From contig VYFG01000048.1 of the NCBI GenBank assembly GCA_009842505.1, positions 34,324-98,323 of the forward strand: a DNA stretch of 64,000 nucleotides, written 5' to 3'. Shown in pieces: positions 52,994-62,785 of the stretch. Below the pieces are notes generated by a model. The model was not told the DNA's origin. It saw nothing but the letters and a program-made list of their open reading frames with translations, and did not search any database. The translations under genes were made by a program, and so were the position numbers. Origin of the DNA: Gammaproteobacteria bacterium. GTDB lineage: Bacteria; Pseudomonadota; Gammaproteobacteria; Arenicellales; Poriferihabitantaceae. How positions within the stretch are numbered: the first letter of the stretch is position 1; each line of letters opens with the position of its first letter.

Positions 52994-53013
52994 GGACGGC
53001 GCCCGTGCCGTCC
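52994..53013. other. Stem-loop in the lpxD-fabZ gap
   Basis: GGACGGC (52994-53000) pairs with GCCGTCC (53007-53013) over a six-base loop within the 161 bp gap between lpxD and fabZ. No T-tract follows. It could modulate read-through into fabZ; the gap is otherwise featureless. Confidence 0.4.
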
Positions 53014-53022
53014 GCGACATGG

Positions 53023-54048
53023 TCAATCCCCGTCACCGCGGGACCTGTTCCGCATGCTCTCCAGGCGATTGAGCATGGCCACGATCCGACGCCACCGCGA
53101 TGCCGGCTGCGCCGGAATCATGGAAGCCCATGTCCCAGCCTCCGGAATCGAACTGGCCACGAACGCGCCAGCGTTCAGCACCACATCATCCGCGATGACC
53201 AGGTGGTCGAGAATGGAAACCCGCCCGCCGATACGGCAGCGACGGCCGATCCGCGTGCTGCCCGCCACGGCAGTGCACCCGGCAATGATTGTATCATCCC
53301 CGATCCGGACGTTATGGGCAATCTGGATCTGATTGTCCAGCTTCACCCGGTCACCGATCACGGTATCGTCAATGGCGCCGCGGTCTATGGTGGTGTTCGC
53401 GCCGATATCCACCTCATCGCCGATGTCCACCCCGCCCAACTGGTGAATCTTTGTCCACCGCCCCCCTTCCGGGGCGTATCCGAAACCGCTGGCGCCGACG
53501 ACGACGCCCGGCGAGAGCACGCAGTCGCGTCCGATCCTGGAGCGCCGGCACAGTGTCACGGAGGACTCGATCCGGGTCCCGTCACCCACCTCGCAGCCAT
53601 CCTCCAGGACGGCGTTATGGCCGATGACGACACGGTCGCCGATGCGGCAGTCACGGCCGACGACCGCGCCCGCGCCGATGATCGCGCGATGGCCGATGAC
53701 CGATCCCGGCCCGACCACCGCGTTCGGATGCACCCGGGAATCCTCCCTCCCCTGCCCTTCGGCGAACAGTGCACTGACCTGGGCGTAGGCAAGGTAGGGG
53801 TCGGCCACCAGTATGCGGTTGCCGGTGAAGGCGGCGGCATGGGTCTCCGTGACGAGCAGGCAGCCCGGGGGGACAGTGAACCGGTCGGGAAGGTGCCGCG
53901 GGGAAGCCAGGAAGGAAAGCCTGTCGGCAGCCGGCCGGTCGATACTCGCCAGTCCGCTGATGATCGCGTCCGGGTCGCCTTCCAGGCGCCCCCCGCACAA
54001 TGCCGCGATATCGGCCAGGCGGATGGATGGACTTTCCTGTCGGCTCAT
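53023..54048 (-). CDS. lpxD: UDP-3-O-acyl-glucosamine N-acyltransferase LpxD
   Basis: The 341-residue protein has an N-terminal uridine-binding domain ([39 protein letters not shown]) and a left-handed beta-helix of hexapeptide repeats ([26 protein letters not shown]) with the catalytic His region in [18 protein letters not shown]. The C-terminal helix ([18 protein letters not shown]) matches LpxD. It adds the N-linked hydroxyacyl chain in lipid A synthesis. It lies 15 bp after the skp-like gene. Confidence 0.97.
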   Translation of the reverse strand: MSRQESPSIRLADIAALCGGRLEGDPDAIISGLASIDRPAADRLSFLASPRHLPDRFTVPPGCLLVTETHAAAFTGNRILVADPYLAYAQVSALFAEGQGREDSRVHPNAVVGPGSVIGHRAIIGAGAVVGRDCRIGDRVVIGHNAVLEDGCEVGDGTRIESSVTLCRRSRIGRDCVLSPGVVVGASGFGYAPEGGRWTKIHQLGGVDIGDEVDIGANTTIDRGAIDDTVIGDRVKLDNQIQIAHNVRIGDDTIIAGCTAVAGSTRIGRRCRIGGRVSILDHLVIADDVVLNAGAFVASSIPEAGTWASMIPAQPASRWRRIVAMLNRLESMRNRSRGDGD

Positions 54049-54063
54049 GGGGCCCCTGCCGGC

Positions 54064-54561
54064 CTATTGCTCCGCGCGCCTGACCAGCTCCTTGAGCACT
54101 TCCTCGGTTATGTCGATGCGATTGCTGACAAACACCGCCTGCTGGACGATCAGGTCGAAGTCGTCACGCCTGGCGACGTGAATCACCGCATCGGATATGA
54201 TCTTCTGGAGTCCCGCCAGGCTACGGTTCCTGCTGTCGTTGTATTCCTCGTTGTAGTCGCGCTGGTCGCGGCGAATGATCCGCTGCATCTCCTGGAGTTC
54301 CTCGGATACCCGCGCCACCTCCTCCTCGGCCATCAGCACCGCGTTCTTCTCCAGTTCCTGCCGCCTGGATTCGAACAGGTCCACCCGGCCCTTGAGTTCG
54401 CGGTTGCGTTCCGCGAAGGCGTCCTCCAGCTTCTTGACTTCCACGATCCCCTGGGGCGACTCGTCGATCAGGCGCCTTACCTCGACATAGCCGATCTTCT
54501 CGGCCAGCGCATATCCGGGCATGGCCAGGAGGAGGAGGATCACATACAGGTATCGCATCAT
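54064..54561 (-). CDS. OmpH/Skp family periplasmic chaperone
   Basis: I place the start at the ATG at 54561 (54558 is adjacent), giving 165 residues with a Sec signal (MMRYLYVILLLLAMPGYALA). The mature part has the OmpH pattern: KIGYVEVRRLIDESPQ then long coiled-coil helices (VKKLEDAFAERNRELKGRVDLFESRRQELEK, VARVSEELQEMQRIIRRDQRDYNEEYNDSRN) and a C-terminal strand (DFDLIVQQAVFVSNRIDITEEVLKEL). Skp holds unfolded outer-membrane proteins for BamA, encoded next door. A GGAG motif precedes the start. Confidence 0.92.
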   Translation of the reverse strand: MMRYLYVILLLLAMPGYALAEKIGYVEVRRLIDESPQGIVEVKKLEDAFAERNRELKGRVDLFESRRQELEKNAVLMAEEEVARVSEELQEMQRIIRRDQRDYNEEYNDSRNRSLAGLQKIISDAVIHVARRDDFDLIVQQAVFVSNRIDITEEVLKELVRRAEQ

Positions 54562-54657
54562 TGAAACGGACTCCGGTGTGGAATGCATATTGAACTTACT
54601 GTTGCGCTGTTCCCGGCGCGCGGGAACGCTGCCGGCCCCATGCCGCGGCAACCCCGA

Positions 54658-56940
54658 TCAGCGGAACAGGGTGCCAAATGAAATCTGGAAATTCTCGATT
54701 TCGTCACCTGCCTTGTCGTTGAGCGGCTCACCGTAACTCAGGCTGAACGGCCCGATGGGAGAGAACCAGTTGAAGGACAGGCCGACGGAATAGCGCATCT
54801 CGTCGAGATCCACGTCCTCGCCCTGACCGTAGATCATGCCGCCGTCGAAAAAGAGTCCGAACCGCTTGTCCTTGTTCACGCCGTCGCCGAAAGGCGGCAG
54901 CAGCAATTCCATATTGACCAGGATACGGCGGTCGCCACCGAGCGGCTGCGGTGTCGCGCCCGAGTCCCTCGGGCCGAGTGACCGACCGTCAAAGCCCCTG
55001 ACGGACCGGGAGCCGCCGGCATAGTAGTTCTTGAAGAACGGCAGGCCGATGTCGGCGCTGTCGCCGAATCCGTCGCCATACCCGATGCCGCCGCCGACCT
55101 TGTAGGTGAGGCTCTCGCCAATCGGCAGGTAGTAGGACCCGTTCAGGTTGACCTTGTAATACTCGAAATCACTGCCCGGCACCGTGATCTCCGTGCTGAG
55201 AGCCGCCACGCCGCCCTTGGTGGGAAAGAAGAAATCGTTCCGGGTGTCCCTGGACACGCCGAGGGTCAGCACGACATCGTCCGCTTCCGGATTCTCCTCG
55301 ATGATCGGCAGGAACTCCGGCGGCGTTTCACTGGTGGACGCCAGGTCCAGGCGCTCCAGGGCGACGCCGAGATTGAGGGAGTTGGTTTCCGCAATCGGAA
55401 TCCGGTAAGTGACCTCCGCGGTCGTGGTATCGAGAATGTACTCGGCGGTATTGACATCGGCGGAGTTGACTTCCTGCTGGCTGAGCGTGATGCCCCGGCT
55501 GATGCCGTCCGGGGTGTAATAGGGATTGTTGTACGTGACGGAAGCCTCGCGCGCGGCATCCGAATTGTTCACGTCCACGCGCAGTTCACGCCCGGTTCCA
55601 AGCACGTTCCGCTGCTGGAAGTTGACGCCCACAAGCGCCCCGTCCGCATCGGAATATCCCGCGGACAGCTGGATGCTGCCGGTTTCCCGCTCGACCACCA
55701 CCACGCGCATGTCCACCTGATCCGCGGTGCCCGGAACCGACGGTGTTTCGATGGTCACGCTGGCGAAGAATCCGAGGCGGTTCAGCCTTTCCCTGGAGCG
55801 CCGGACCGCGCTGGCGGAATACCACGCCCCCTCGAACTGCCGCAGTTCGCGCCGGATCACCTCGTCGCGGGTGTGGGTATTGCCGGTGATCTCGATGCGC
55901 CGGACATAGACCCGCTGCTTGGGGTCGACGGTCAGCACCGTGGTCACCTGCAGGGTTTCACGGTCAGTGTCATAGACCGGACGGACCTCGACGAACGCGT
56001 AGCCGTCGTCGGCATAGCGGTCCGCGATCGCCGCCCGGGTTTCATTGACCTCCTTGCGGGAAAACGGTTCCCCCGGCTGGATGGTGATCAGTTCCTCCAG
56101 GCCCTCGATTGCCTCCGCCGACTCGATCACCGTGTCGCCGAAAGTGTACACCTCGCCCTCTTCGACCGAGATGCTGATGAAGATGTTCTGCTTGTTGGGG
56201 CTGATGTCCACGTTGGTGGACAACACCTTGAAATCATGGAAGCCCCGGTCGAGATAGTAGGACCGGATCCGCTCCACGTCCGCCTCGAGCTTCTGCTTGG
56301 AGTACTGGTTGCGCGTGGTGAACAGGCGCCAGCCCCTGCGCTCGATGAGGTTCATTTCATCCTTGAGGTCCTCCTCGGAAACCTGCCGGGCGCCGACGAT
56401 GTTGATTTTCCGGATCCGCGCCACCCGCCCCTCGCTGATGTTGATGGTGACACCCACCCGGTTGCGCTCGAGGTCCTCGACCTCGGTTTCCACGGTCGTG
56501 GAATACCTGCCCATGGCCAGGTAGGCCTGCTGGATTTCCCGTTCCATGGCTTCCAGGCTGGCGCGGTTGAAGATCCGGCCTTCCACCAGTTCCGCCCGGC
56601 GAAGCCCCTGCTCCAGGTTCTCCGTGCTGATTTCATCGTTGCCGAGAATCGTGATGCTGGCAATGGAGGGGCGCTCCACCACGCGCACCACCAGTACGGT
56701 ACCGTCCTGTTCCAGCTTGACATCGCGGAAGAAGCCGGTTTCGAACAGGGCCCGGATTCCCAGCCGGCCCTCTTCATCATTCATTTCATCCCCGACCTTG
56801 AGCGGCAGGTAGTTGAACACCGTGCCGGCATCCAGCCGCTCCAGCCCCTCCACCCGGATATCCGATATGGTGAACGGCTCCACGGCATGCGCGCAGACGC
56901 TGACAAGGAGCGCGAGAAGAACCAGGACAGATTTCTTCAT
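54658..56940 (-). CDS. bamA: Outer membrane protein assembly factor BamA
   Basis: The 760-residue protein has a signal peptide (MKKSVLVLLALLVSVCAHA), five POTRA domains (FTISDIRVEGLERLDAGTVFNYLP ... YVRRIEITGNTHTRDEVIRRELRQFEGAWYSA) and a 16-strand barrel. The barrel carries the conserved SVRGFDGRSLGPRD motif of loop 6, LLLPPFG and FSPIGPFSLSYGEPLN. It inserts beta-barrel proteins in the outer membrane. The last residue is Arg after a terminal Phe (SFGTLFR), whereas BamA usually ends in an aromatic residue. The gene is followed by skp. Confidence 0.97.
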   Translation of the reverse strand: MKKSVLVLLALLVSVCAHAVEPFTISDIRVEGLERLDAGTVFNYLPLKVGDEMNDEEGRLGIRALFETGFFRDVKLEQDGTVLVVRVVERPSIASITILGNDEISTENLEQGLRRAELVEGRIFNRASLEAMEREIQQAYLAMGRYSTTVETEVEDLERNRVGVTINISEGRVARIRKINIVGARQVSEEDLKDEMNLIERRGWRLFTTRNQYSKQKLEADVERIRSYYLDRGFHDFKVLSTNVDISPNKQNIFISISVEEGEVYTFGDTVIESAEAIEGLEELITIQPGEPFSRKEVNETRAAIADRYADDGYAFVEVRPVYDTDRETLQVTTVLTVDPKQRVYVRRIEITGNTHTRDEVIRRELRQFEGAWYSASAVRRSRERLNRLGFFASVTIETPSVPGTADQVDMRVVVVERETGSIQLSAGYSDADGALVGVNFQQRNVLGTGRELRVDVNNSDAAREASVTYNNPYYTPDGISRGITLSQQEVNSADVNTAEYILDTTTAEVTYRIPIAETNSLNLGVALERLDLASTSETPPEFLPIIEENPEADDVVLTLGVSRDTRNDFFFPTKGGVAALSTEITVPGSDFEYYKVNLNGSYYLPIGESLTYKVGGGIGYGDGFGDSADIGLPFFKNYYAGGSRSVRGFDGRSLGPRDSGATPQPLGGDRRILVNMELLLPPFGDGVNKDKRFGLFFDGGMIYGQGEDVDLDEMRYSVGLSFNWFSPIGPFSLSYGEPLNDKAGDEIENFQISFGTLFR

Positions 56941-57070
56941 AGGGTTTCAGGCTTGTTTTTTGTGCGTAACCCGGGCAATGGGCCGGTCCGTCTTGCCGGC
57001 ACTGTCCGATCGGGCCCGGTACGGCTCCGGCGGAATCCTCCATCCGGCCCCGCACCGGCCAGCAGACCTG

Positions 57071-57100
57071 ATCTTACCCCAAACCGCCATGATCTCCCAA
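57071..57100 (-). promoter_or_regulatory. Candidate sigma70-like promoter of bamA
   Basis: On the minus strand TTGGGA (57100-57095), an 18-base spacer and TAAGAT (57076-57071) precede bamA by about 130 bp, inside the otherwise featureless 206 bp gap between rseP and bamA. Pattern only; a sigma-E promoter might also be expected here but is not clear. Confidence 0.3.
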
Positions 57101-57146
57101 CGCGCCCAGGATGACGATCATGTAATCCTGCGGGAAATTCCGGCGC

Positions 57147-58496
57147 TCAGATCAGCCCAAAGAGGCGCATGATGTCGTTGTAGAAAGCCAGCCCCATCAG
57201 CAGCACCAGCAGGACGATGCCGATCTGCTGGCCCCGGAACATCACCCCTTCGGAGGGCTCCCGGCCGGTGATCGCCTCCACCAGGAAATACATCAGATGG
57301 CCGCCGTCCAGCATCGGAATGGGGAGCAGGTTCAGCAACCCGAGACTGACGCTGATGATGGCCAGGAACCGGAGAAAATCCACCAGCCCGGATTCCACCG
57401 TGTCCCCGGCGATGCGCGCGATGGTGATGGGACCGGACAGATTCTCCGAGGACATCTCCCGGGTCAGCATCCGGCCGAGGGAGCGCACCGTGATGTCGAT
57501 CATCCGCCAGTTGTAGTCGATGGCCTCCCAAACCGCCTCCAGGGGACCGTACCGGAGGCGGGTATTCTCGTAGGGGGGCATGTAAAGGCCGATGCGGCCG
57601 CGGGTTTCGCCGCCCACCTCGGTGGGCGCCGGCACCAGGGTGGTTGCGTGCCGGACTCCGTCCCGCACGAACGTGATTTCCGTTTCCATGCCCGGCCGGC
57701 CGGAGACGGCGGCGACCATGTCGAGCCAGTTGGCGATCTCCGTGCCGTCCACCTCGGTGATCCGGTCGCCGGGGCGGAGCCCGGAGAGCTCAGCCGGTGC
57801 CCCGGGCAGCAGACGGTGCACCGCCGCCGGTGGCGGTTCGGGGTACAGGCCGATCTGTGAGGTGATCGGCTGGCCGCTGATTTCGCGCTGGTCCAGGCGG
57901 GAGAAGTCCAGTGCCAGTCGGCGCACCGCCCCGTCCACCCCCCGGACCTCGATCTCCAGGGGATTGCCCTTCATGGCCTGCTGGAGCATGTAGAACTGCC
58001 GTTCGCTCCAGGTCCGCACCTCGCGGCCGTCCACGGTGAGCAGCGTGTCGCCGGGACGGAAACCGGCATCCTCGGCCTGTGAGTTTCCGGCCACCTGGCC
58101 CACCACCGGCCGGATGTCCGGGCTGCCGATCTGGAATACCAGCCAGATCGCGAAAATCGCGAACAGGAAATTGAACAGGGGGCCGGCGAACACCACCGCC
58201 GTACGCACCCCCAGGGACTTGTTGTTGAATGCGAGATGACGGTCCTCGGGACGTACGTTCCCTTCCCGTTCGTCCAGCATCTTGACATATCCGCCGAGGG
58301 GGATCATCGCCACCGAGTATTCCGTCGGCTCAATCCTGCCCCGCCACGAGATCAGGGTCCTGCCGAAGCCGATGGAGAACTTGAGTACCCGGATGCCGAG
58401 CTTCCGGGCCACCCAGAAGTGGCCGAACTCGTGCACTGCGACGAGGATGGCGATGGCCAGCAGGAACCCGACCAGGCTGTAGCCGAATCCGCTCAT
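57147..58496 (-). CDS. rseP: Site-2 protease RseP
   Basis: From the ATG at 58496 (MSGFGYSLVGFLLAIAILVAVHEFGHFWVARKLG) the protein is 449 residues; the track adds upstream read-through. The zinc site HEFGH lies in the first helix and the third ligand in LPIPMLDGGHLMYF. Two PDZ domains are seen (VVGQVAGNSQAEDAGFRPGDTLLTVDG and LLPGAPAELSGLRPGDRITEVDG). RseP cleaves the anti-sigma factor RseA within the membrane to release sigma-E. Its start overlaps the dxr stop (ATGA). Confidence 0.96.
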   Translation of the reverse strand: MSGFGYSLVGFLLAIAILVAVHEFGHFWVARKLGIRVLKFSIGFGRTLISWRGRIEPTEYSVAMIPLGGYVKMLDEREGNVRPEDRHLAFNNKSLGVRTAVVFAGPLFNFLFAIFAIWLVFQIGSPDIRPVVGQVAGNSQAEDAGFRPGDTLLTVDGREVRTWSERQFYMLQQAMKGNPLEIEVRGVDGAVRRLALDFSRLDQREISGQPITSQIGLYPEPPPAAVHRLLPGAPAELSGLRPGDRITEVDGTEIANWLDMVAAVSGRPGMETEITFVRDGVRHATTLVPAPTEVGGETRGRIGLYMPPYENTRLRYGPLEAVWEAIDYNWRMIDITVRSLGRMLTREMSSENLSGPITIARIAGDTVESGLVDFLRFLAIISVSLGLLNLLPIPMLDGGHLMYFLVEAITGREPSEGVMFRGQQIGIVLLVLLMGLAFYNDIMRLFGLI

Positions 58497-59716
58497 TCTG
58501 GGCCGGTGTCCGCCACCGGCACGGGCCGGATTTCGCGTATCCGCAGGGTGCAGGATGCCCTGGCGGCCCTGTCCGCCTCCAGCACCGTCTCGAGTTCCAG
58601 CGTGTTCTCCACAGGCAATTGGTCCAAAGTGCCGGCCACAAGTTCCGTGATGCGGTCGAATCCGATTTCGCCGGCGAGGAATGCATCTACCGCCACTTCG
58701 TTGGCCGCGTTGAGCATGGCCGGGGCGGTGCCGCCGGTCCTGGCCACCTCCCTGGCGAGGCCGAGGGAGGGAAACCGGGCATGGTCCGGCGACTCGAAGT
58801 CGAACCGCGCGCAATCCGGCAGATCGAGCCAGGCGGCGCCGGACTCGATCCGGTCCGGCCAGGCGAGCGCGTTGGCGATTGGCACCTTCATGTCCGGATT
58901 GGCCATCTGCGCCAGCACCGACCCGTCGACGAACTCGACCATGGAATGGACCACACTCTGGGGATGCACCACGATTTCGATGCTGGACTCATCCATGGAA
59001 AACAGGGAGCAGGCCTCGATCAGTTCCAGCCCCTTGTTCATCATCGTGGCGGAGTCCACCGATATCTTGCGTCCCATGTCCCAGTTCGGATGCGCGCAGG
59101 CCTCATCCGGGGTGACCGACGCGAGGGTCGCCGGGTCCCGCTGCCGGAAGGGGCCGCCGGACCCGGTCAGCAGCAGGCGCCGGATGCCGTACCGTCCGTC
59201 CATGCCGGATTCCCCGAGAACCTGCTGCATTGCGGACGGCAGGCACTGGAAGATGGCGTTGTGTTCGCTGTCCAGGGGCAGGATCACCGCCCCGTGCCGC
59301 CGGGCGAGCCGCATGATGGCGGGGCCCAGCATCACCAGCGGCTCCTTGTTGGCGATCAGCACCTTGGCCCCGGCCCTGACCGCCGCCATTGTGGAAGCCA
59401 GGCCGACGGCCCCCACGATGGCGCAGACCACGCAGTCCGCATCCCTCACGACCCGCTCCAGGCTTTCCCCGCCGCTCAGCACCTCGATGTCGGAGTCATG
59501 CTCGGCCAGCATCGTCCGCAGGGCAAGCGCCGCCTCGGTGTCCACCATGACCACCTGCTCGGGGCAGAATTCCAGGCACTGTTCCAGCATGCGCGCGGTA
59601 CTGCTGCGGGCGGTCAGCGCCATGACCCGGAAGCGTCCGGGATGGCGCCGCACCACCTCCAGGGTGTTGAGACCCACGGAACCGGTGGAACCCAGCAGGG
59701 CGACACGCTCGGTCAT
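58493..59716 (-). CDS. dxr: 1-deoxy-D-xylulose-5-phosphate reductoisomerase
   Basis: The 407-residue protein has NADPH motif LLGSTGSVGLNTLEVV, NKEPLVMLGPAIM, metal-binding LPLDSEHNAIFQCL and the substrate-binding region LLLTGSGGPFR, HPNWDMGRKISVDSATMMNKGLELIEA. It makes MEP, the committed step of isoprenoid synthesis. In E. coli the gene is called ispC. It overlaps rseP and lies seven bases after cdsA, in the usual cdsA-dxr-rseP order. Confidence 0.97.
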   Translation of the reverse strand: MTERVALLGSTGSVGLNTLEVVRRHPGRFRVMALTARSSTARMLEQCLEFCPEQVVMVDTEAALALRTMLAEHDSDIEVLSGGESLERVVRDADCVVCAIVGAVGLASTMAAVRAGAKVLIANKEPLVMLGPAIMRLARRHGAVILPLDSEHNAIFQCLPSAMQQVLGESGMDGRYGIRRLLLTGSGGPFRQRDPATLASVTPDEACAHPNWDMGRKISVDSATMMNKGLELIEACSLFSMDESSIEIVVHPQSVVHSMVEFVDGSVLAQMANPDMKVPIANALAWPDRIESGAAWLDLPDCARFDFESPDHARFPSLGLAREVARTGGTAPAMLNAANEVAVDAFLAGEIGFDRITELVAGTLDQLPVENTLELETVLEADRAARASCTLRIREIRPVPVADTGPE

Positions 59717-59723
59717 GGGCGGT

Positions 59724-60554
59724 TCACCTGAGCAGCCACCACAGCGACCCGAACACGGGCATGGCGGCGAGCAGACCGTCGAACCGGTCCAGGAGGCCGC
59801 CGTGTCCGGGCAGCAGCCTGCCGCTGTCCTTCACCCCGGCCTGCCGTTTCAGCCGGCTCACGGACAGGTCGCCGATGACGCTCGCCAGGGCCGCCGCGGC
59901 AGCGGCCAGCAGCCAGGGCAACATCTGGCCGGGCGCCAATGGCACCAGAATCCAGGCCCCCGCCCAGGCGGTGGCGAGGGCGCCTGCCAGTCCGCCGATC
60001 ACCCCCTCGATAGTCTTGCCCGGGGAGATTTCGGGGGCCAGCTTGTGGCGGCCGGCCAGATTTCCGGCCAGGTAGGCGAACACATCCGCCGCCCACACGA
60101 CCATCACCGCAACCAGTACCACCTCCGGTCCGTTCACGTCCGATCCCCGCAGCCACACAAGGCCCGCCCAGGCGCAGTACATCGCCCCGGCGCCAACCGC
60201 CATTTCCAGCCCGGGACTTCTGCGCAGCGACAGTCCCCGGACCAGGACCCGCCATTGCCACAGCCACAGCAGGCAGCCGGCAAGGCAGACTCCGAGCAGC
60301 AATGACGACGGATTCGCCGGGACCGCGGCGGCATTGCCAAGGAGGTGGACGGCCACACCCAGAAGCAGCATCCCGAGGACGGTCAGCGAGAACGCAGCGG
60401 TCGAGCGGGTCGTCAGGTTGTTCCACTCGTACAGCGCCACCGCCATCAGCAGCATGCCCACCGCCGCGAACAGCGGCCCCGGCAGCCACAGGATCAGCGC
60501 CACCGCCACCGGTGCGGCGACCAGGGCGGTCATGATGCGGGCTCTGAGGGCCAT
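59724..60554 (-). CDS. cdsA: Phosphatidate cytidylyltransferase CdsA
   Basis: From the ATG at 60554 (MALRARIMTALVAAPVAVALILWL) the protein is 276 residues with about eight helices. The C-terminal CDP-alcohol signature is complete: SRLKRQAGVKDSGRLLPGHGGLLDRFDGLLA. It produces CDP-diacylglycerol for phospholipids. The track's upstream 37 residues overlap uppS sequence and are not counted. It follows uppS by 23 bp. Confidence 0.95.
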   Translation of the reverse strand: MALRARIMTALVAAPVAVALILWLPGPLFAAVGMLLMAVALYEWNNLTTRSTAAFSLTVLGMLLLGVAVHLLGNAAAVPANPSSLLLGVCLAGCLLWLWQWRVLVRGLSLRRSPGLEMAVGAGAMYCAWAGLVWLRGSDVNGPEVVLVAVMVVWAADVFAYLAGNLAGRHKLAPEISPGKTIEGVIGGLAGALATAWAGAWILVPLAPGQMLPWLLAAAAAALASVIGDLSVSRLKRQAGVKDSGRLLPGHGGLLDRFDGLLAAMPVFGSLWWLLR

Positions 60555-60577
60555 GGGACGGTTCTCGGACGGGGGCT

Positions 60578-61342
60578 TCAGAATTTCTCTTCGTCCACCT
60601 GTTCCCCGGTCTTGCCGAAACGGCGCTGGCGACCGGCGTAATGGGCCAGGGCGTCGTTGATGCACGCCTCGTCGAAATCCGGCCAGTAGGTATCACAGAA
60701 ATACAGTTCGGTGTAGGCAAGCTGCCACAACAGGAAATTGCTGATCCGCTGCTCGCCGCCCGTGCGAATGAACAGATCCGGCGGCGGCAGCGCGCTGGTA
60801 CACAGCTGCGATTCTAACAGCGTCTGGGTGATGGCTTCCGGATCCAGTTCCGCCGCAGCCGCCCGCCTCGCCAGCATCCGGCAGGCCTGGGTGATGTCCC
60901 ATTGGCCGCCGTAGTTGACGGCGATGGTGAGATTGAGATCCCGGTTGGCGCGGGTGAGTTCCTGGGCCTCGGCGATCTTCCGCTGCAGCTTCTTCGAGAA
61001 GCGGGACAGGTCGCCGATCATGCGCAACCGCACCCGGTTCTCGTGCAGGTAGCGCACCTCGGACTCCAGGGTCGAGTACATCAGTTCGATCAGCAGCTTG
61101 ACTTCGGCGCTGGGCCGGTTCCAGTTCTCGCTGCTGAACGCGAACAGTGTCAGGTAGGGAATGCCGCGCTGGTAGCAGGCGGACACCATGTTCTTGACGG
61201 TTTCCACGCCGCGGCGGTGGCCCTCCACCCGGGGCAGCCCCCGCTGACGCGCCCAACGTCCGTTGCCGTCCATGATGATCGCTATGTGGCGGGGCTTGTT
61301 GCCGGTCGCCAACTCCATGACCGCCGCCGGTTGCACGCCCAT
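60578..61342 (-). CDS. uppS: Undecaprenyl diphosphate synthase UppS
   Basis: The 254-residue cis-prenyltransferase has the pattern HIAIIMDGNGRWARQRGLPRVEGHRRGVETVK, LTLFAFSSENWNRP, LNLTIAVNYGGQWDI and the C-terminal PDLFIRTGGEQRISNFLLWQLAYTELYF. It makes the lipid carrier for peptidoglycan and O-antigen. The start at 61342 (MGVQPAAVMEL) is used; the ATG at 61318 is possible. It lies 15 bp downstream of frr. Confidence 0.96.
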   Translation of the reverse strand: MGVQPAAVMELATGNKPRHIAIIMDGNGRWARQRGLPRVEGHRRGVETVKNMVSACYQRGIPYLTLFAFSSENWNRPSAEVKLLIELMYSTLESEVRYLHENRVRLRMIGDLSRFSKKLQRKIAEAQELTRANRDLNLTIAVNYGGQWDITQACRMLARRAAAAELDPEAITQTLLESQLCTSALPPPDLFIRTGGEQRISNFLLWQLAYTELYFCDTYWPDFDEACINDALAHYAGRQRRFGKTGEQVDEEKF

Positions 61343-61357
61343 CAGGCGCCCGGGCGG

Positions 61358-61915
61358 TCAGACTTCCATGACTTCGCGTTCCTTCTCACTCACCACCTCG
61401 TCGATCTGGGCCACGTATCTGTCGGTCAGTTGCTGCAGTTCCCCCTCCGTCTGCTTTTCCTCGTCCTGGGTGATTTCCTTTTCCTTGAGCAGGTCCCGTA
61501 CCGTCCCGATGGCATCGCGGCGGATGTTGCGGATGGCAATCTTGCCCTCTTCGCCCTCGCTCTTCACCACCTTCACCATGCTGACGCGCCTCTCTTCCGT
61601 CATGGGCGGCAGGGGGATGCGCATGGTTTCCCCCGCGGTGACGGGATTGAGGCCGAGGTCGGACTCCAGGATGGCCCGTTCGATGGGTGCGAGCATGCTG
61701 CGCTCCCAGGGCTGGACGGTCAGGGTGCGGGCGTCCGCGGCCGAGACCGTGGCCACCTGGTTGATGGGCGTGGCCACTCCGTAATAATCCACCGTCAGGT
61801 GTTCCAGCAATGCCGGGGACGCCCGCCCGGTCCGGATGCGCGTCAGGGCCTCCCGGACATTCGACACGGATTTCTTCATCCGCGACTCTGCATCTAGCTT
61901 GATATCGTCGATCAT
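61358..61915 (-). CDS. frr: Ribosome recycling factor Frr
   Basis: The 185-residue protein matches RRF: DAESRMKKSVSNVREALTRIRTGRASPALLEHLTVDYYGVATPINQVATVSAADARTLTVQPWERSML, LGLNPVTAGETMRIPLPPMTEERR and a helical C-terminus. It releases ribosomes after termination. It is 101 bp downstream of pyrH, a gap in which I see no gene. Confidence 0.97.
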   Translation of the reverse strand: MIDDIKLDAESRMKKSVSNVREALTRIRTGRASPALLEHLTVDYYGVATPINQVATVSAADARTLTVQPWERSMLAPIERAILESDLGLNPVTAGETMRIPLPPMTEERRVSMVKVVKSEGEEGKIAIRNIRRDAIGTVRDLLKEKEITQDEEKQTEGELQQLTDRYVAQIDEVVSEKEREVMEV

Positions 61916-62016
61916 TGCCTGGCTGTGGAATATACGGGAATCCGCAGATTATAGTGATCGGCGGCGTCAAGTACCATGGACGGCGATCTGCCGCGCCGGG
62001 CAGACCGGCACCGGCC

Positions 62017-62757
62017 TCAGTCTTCCCCGGGGCGATCCATGATGAGGGTGCCGACAGGCTCTCCCCTGGCCATTTTAACCAGGCTGTCGGGCTCATGCAG
62101 GTTCAGCACCTGAATCGGCAACTGGTGTTCCTGGCAGAGCGTGATCGCGGTCATGTCCATGACCCGGAGCCCCCTGGACAGCACTTCGGTGAACTGCAGC
62201 CGCTCGTAGCGCATGGCGTGGGTATTCTTTTCGGGATCATCGTCGTAGACGCCATCGACCCGGGTGGCCTTCACCATGATTTCGGCGTCAATCTCCAGGG
62301 CCCTCAGGCTCGCGGCGGTGTCGGTGGTGAACATCGGATTCCCCGTGCCCCCGGCAAACACCATCACCCGGCCCAGTTCCAGGTGCTTCAGTGCCCGGCC
62401 GCGGACGTAGGGCTCCGTCACGCCGGAAACCTCGATGGCGGACTGCACCCTGGCGGAAACGCCCAGGCCGCCCAGGGCCTGCTGGAGGGCCAGGGCGTTC
62501 ATGACCGTGGCCAGCATGCCGATGTAGTCGGAGCCGACCCGGTCCATTCCCTGGGCGGCGGCGCTCATGCCCCGGAAGAAATTGCCGCCCCCGATGACGA
62601 TGCCGATCTGGACCCCGAGATCGACCAGGGTCCCGACTTCCCGCGCGGTGGAGGCCAGCATCTCACCGTCGATGCCGAACTTCTGCTCCCCGGCCAGGGC
62701 CTCGCCGCTCAGCTTGAGCAGGACCCGTTGCCACACCGCCGAAGCAGGTTCCGTCAT
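62017..62757 (-). CDS. pyrH: Uridylate kinase PyrH
   Basis: From the ATG at 62757 (MTEPASAVWQRVLLKLSGEALAGEQKFGID) the protein is 246 residues; the track adds tsf-overlapping sequence. It has VIGGGNFFRGMSAAAQGMDRVGSDYIGMLATVMNALAL, VFAGGTGNPMFTTDTAASLRALEI and VMDMTAITLCQEHQLPIQV. It phosphorylates UMP in pyrimidine synthesis. It is 28 bp downstream of tsf. Confidence 0.97.
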   Translation of the reverse strand: MTEPASAVWQRVLLKLSGEALAGEQKFGIDGEMLASTAREVGTLVDLGVQIGIVIGGGNFFRGMSAAAQGMDRVGSDYIGMLATVMNALALQQALGGLGVSARVQSAIEVSGVTEPYVRGRALKHLELGRVMVFAGGTGNPMFTTDTAASLRALEIDAEIMVKATRVDGVYDDDPEKNTHAMRYERLQFTEVLSRGLRVMDMTAITLCQEHQLPIQVLNLHEPDSLVKMARGEPVGTLIMDRPGED

Positions 62758-62785
62758 TGTCTGTACCGGATTGCCACCCTGGGCC

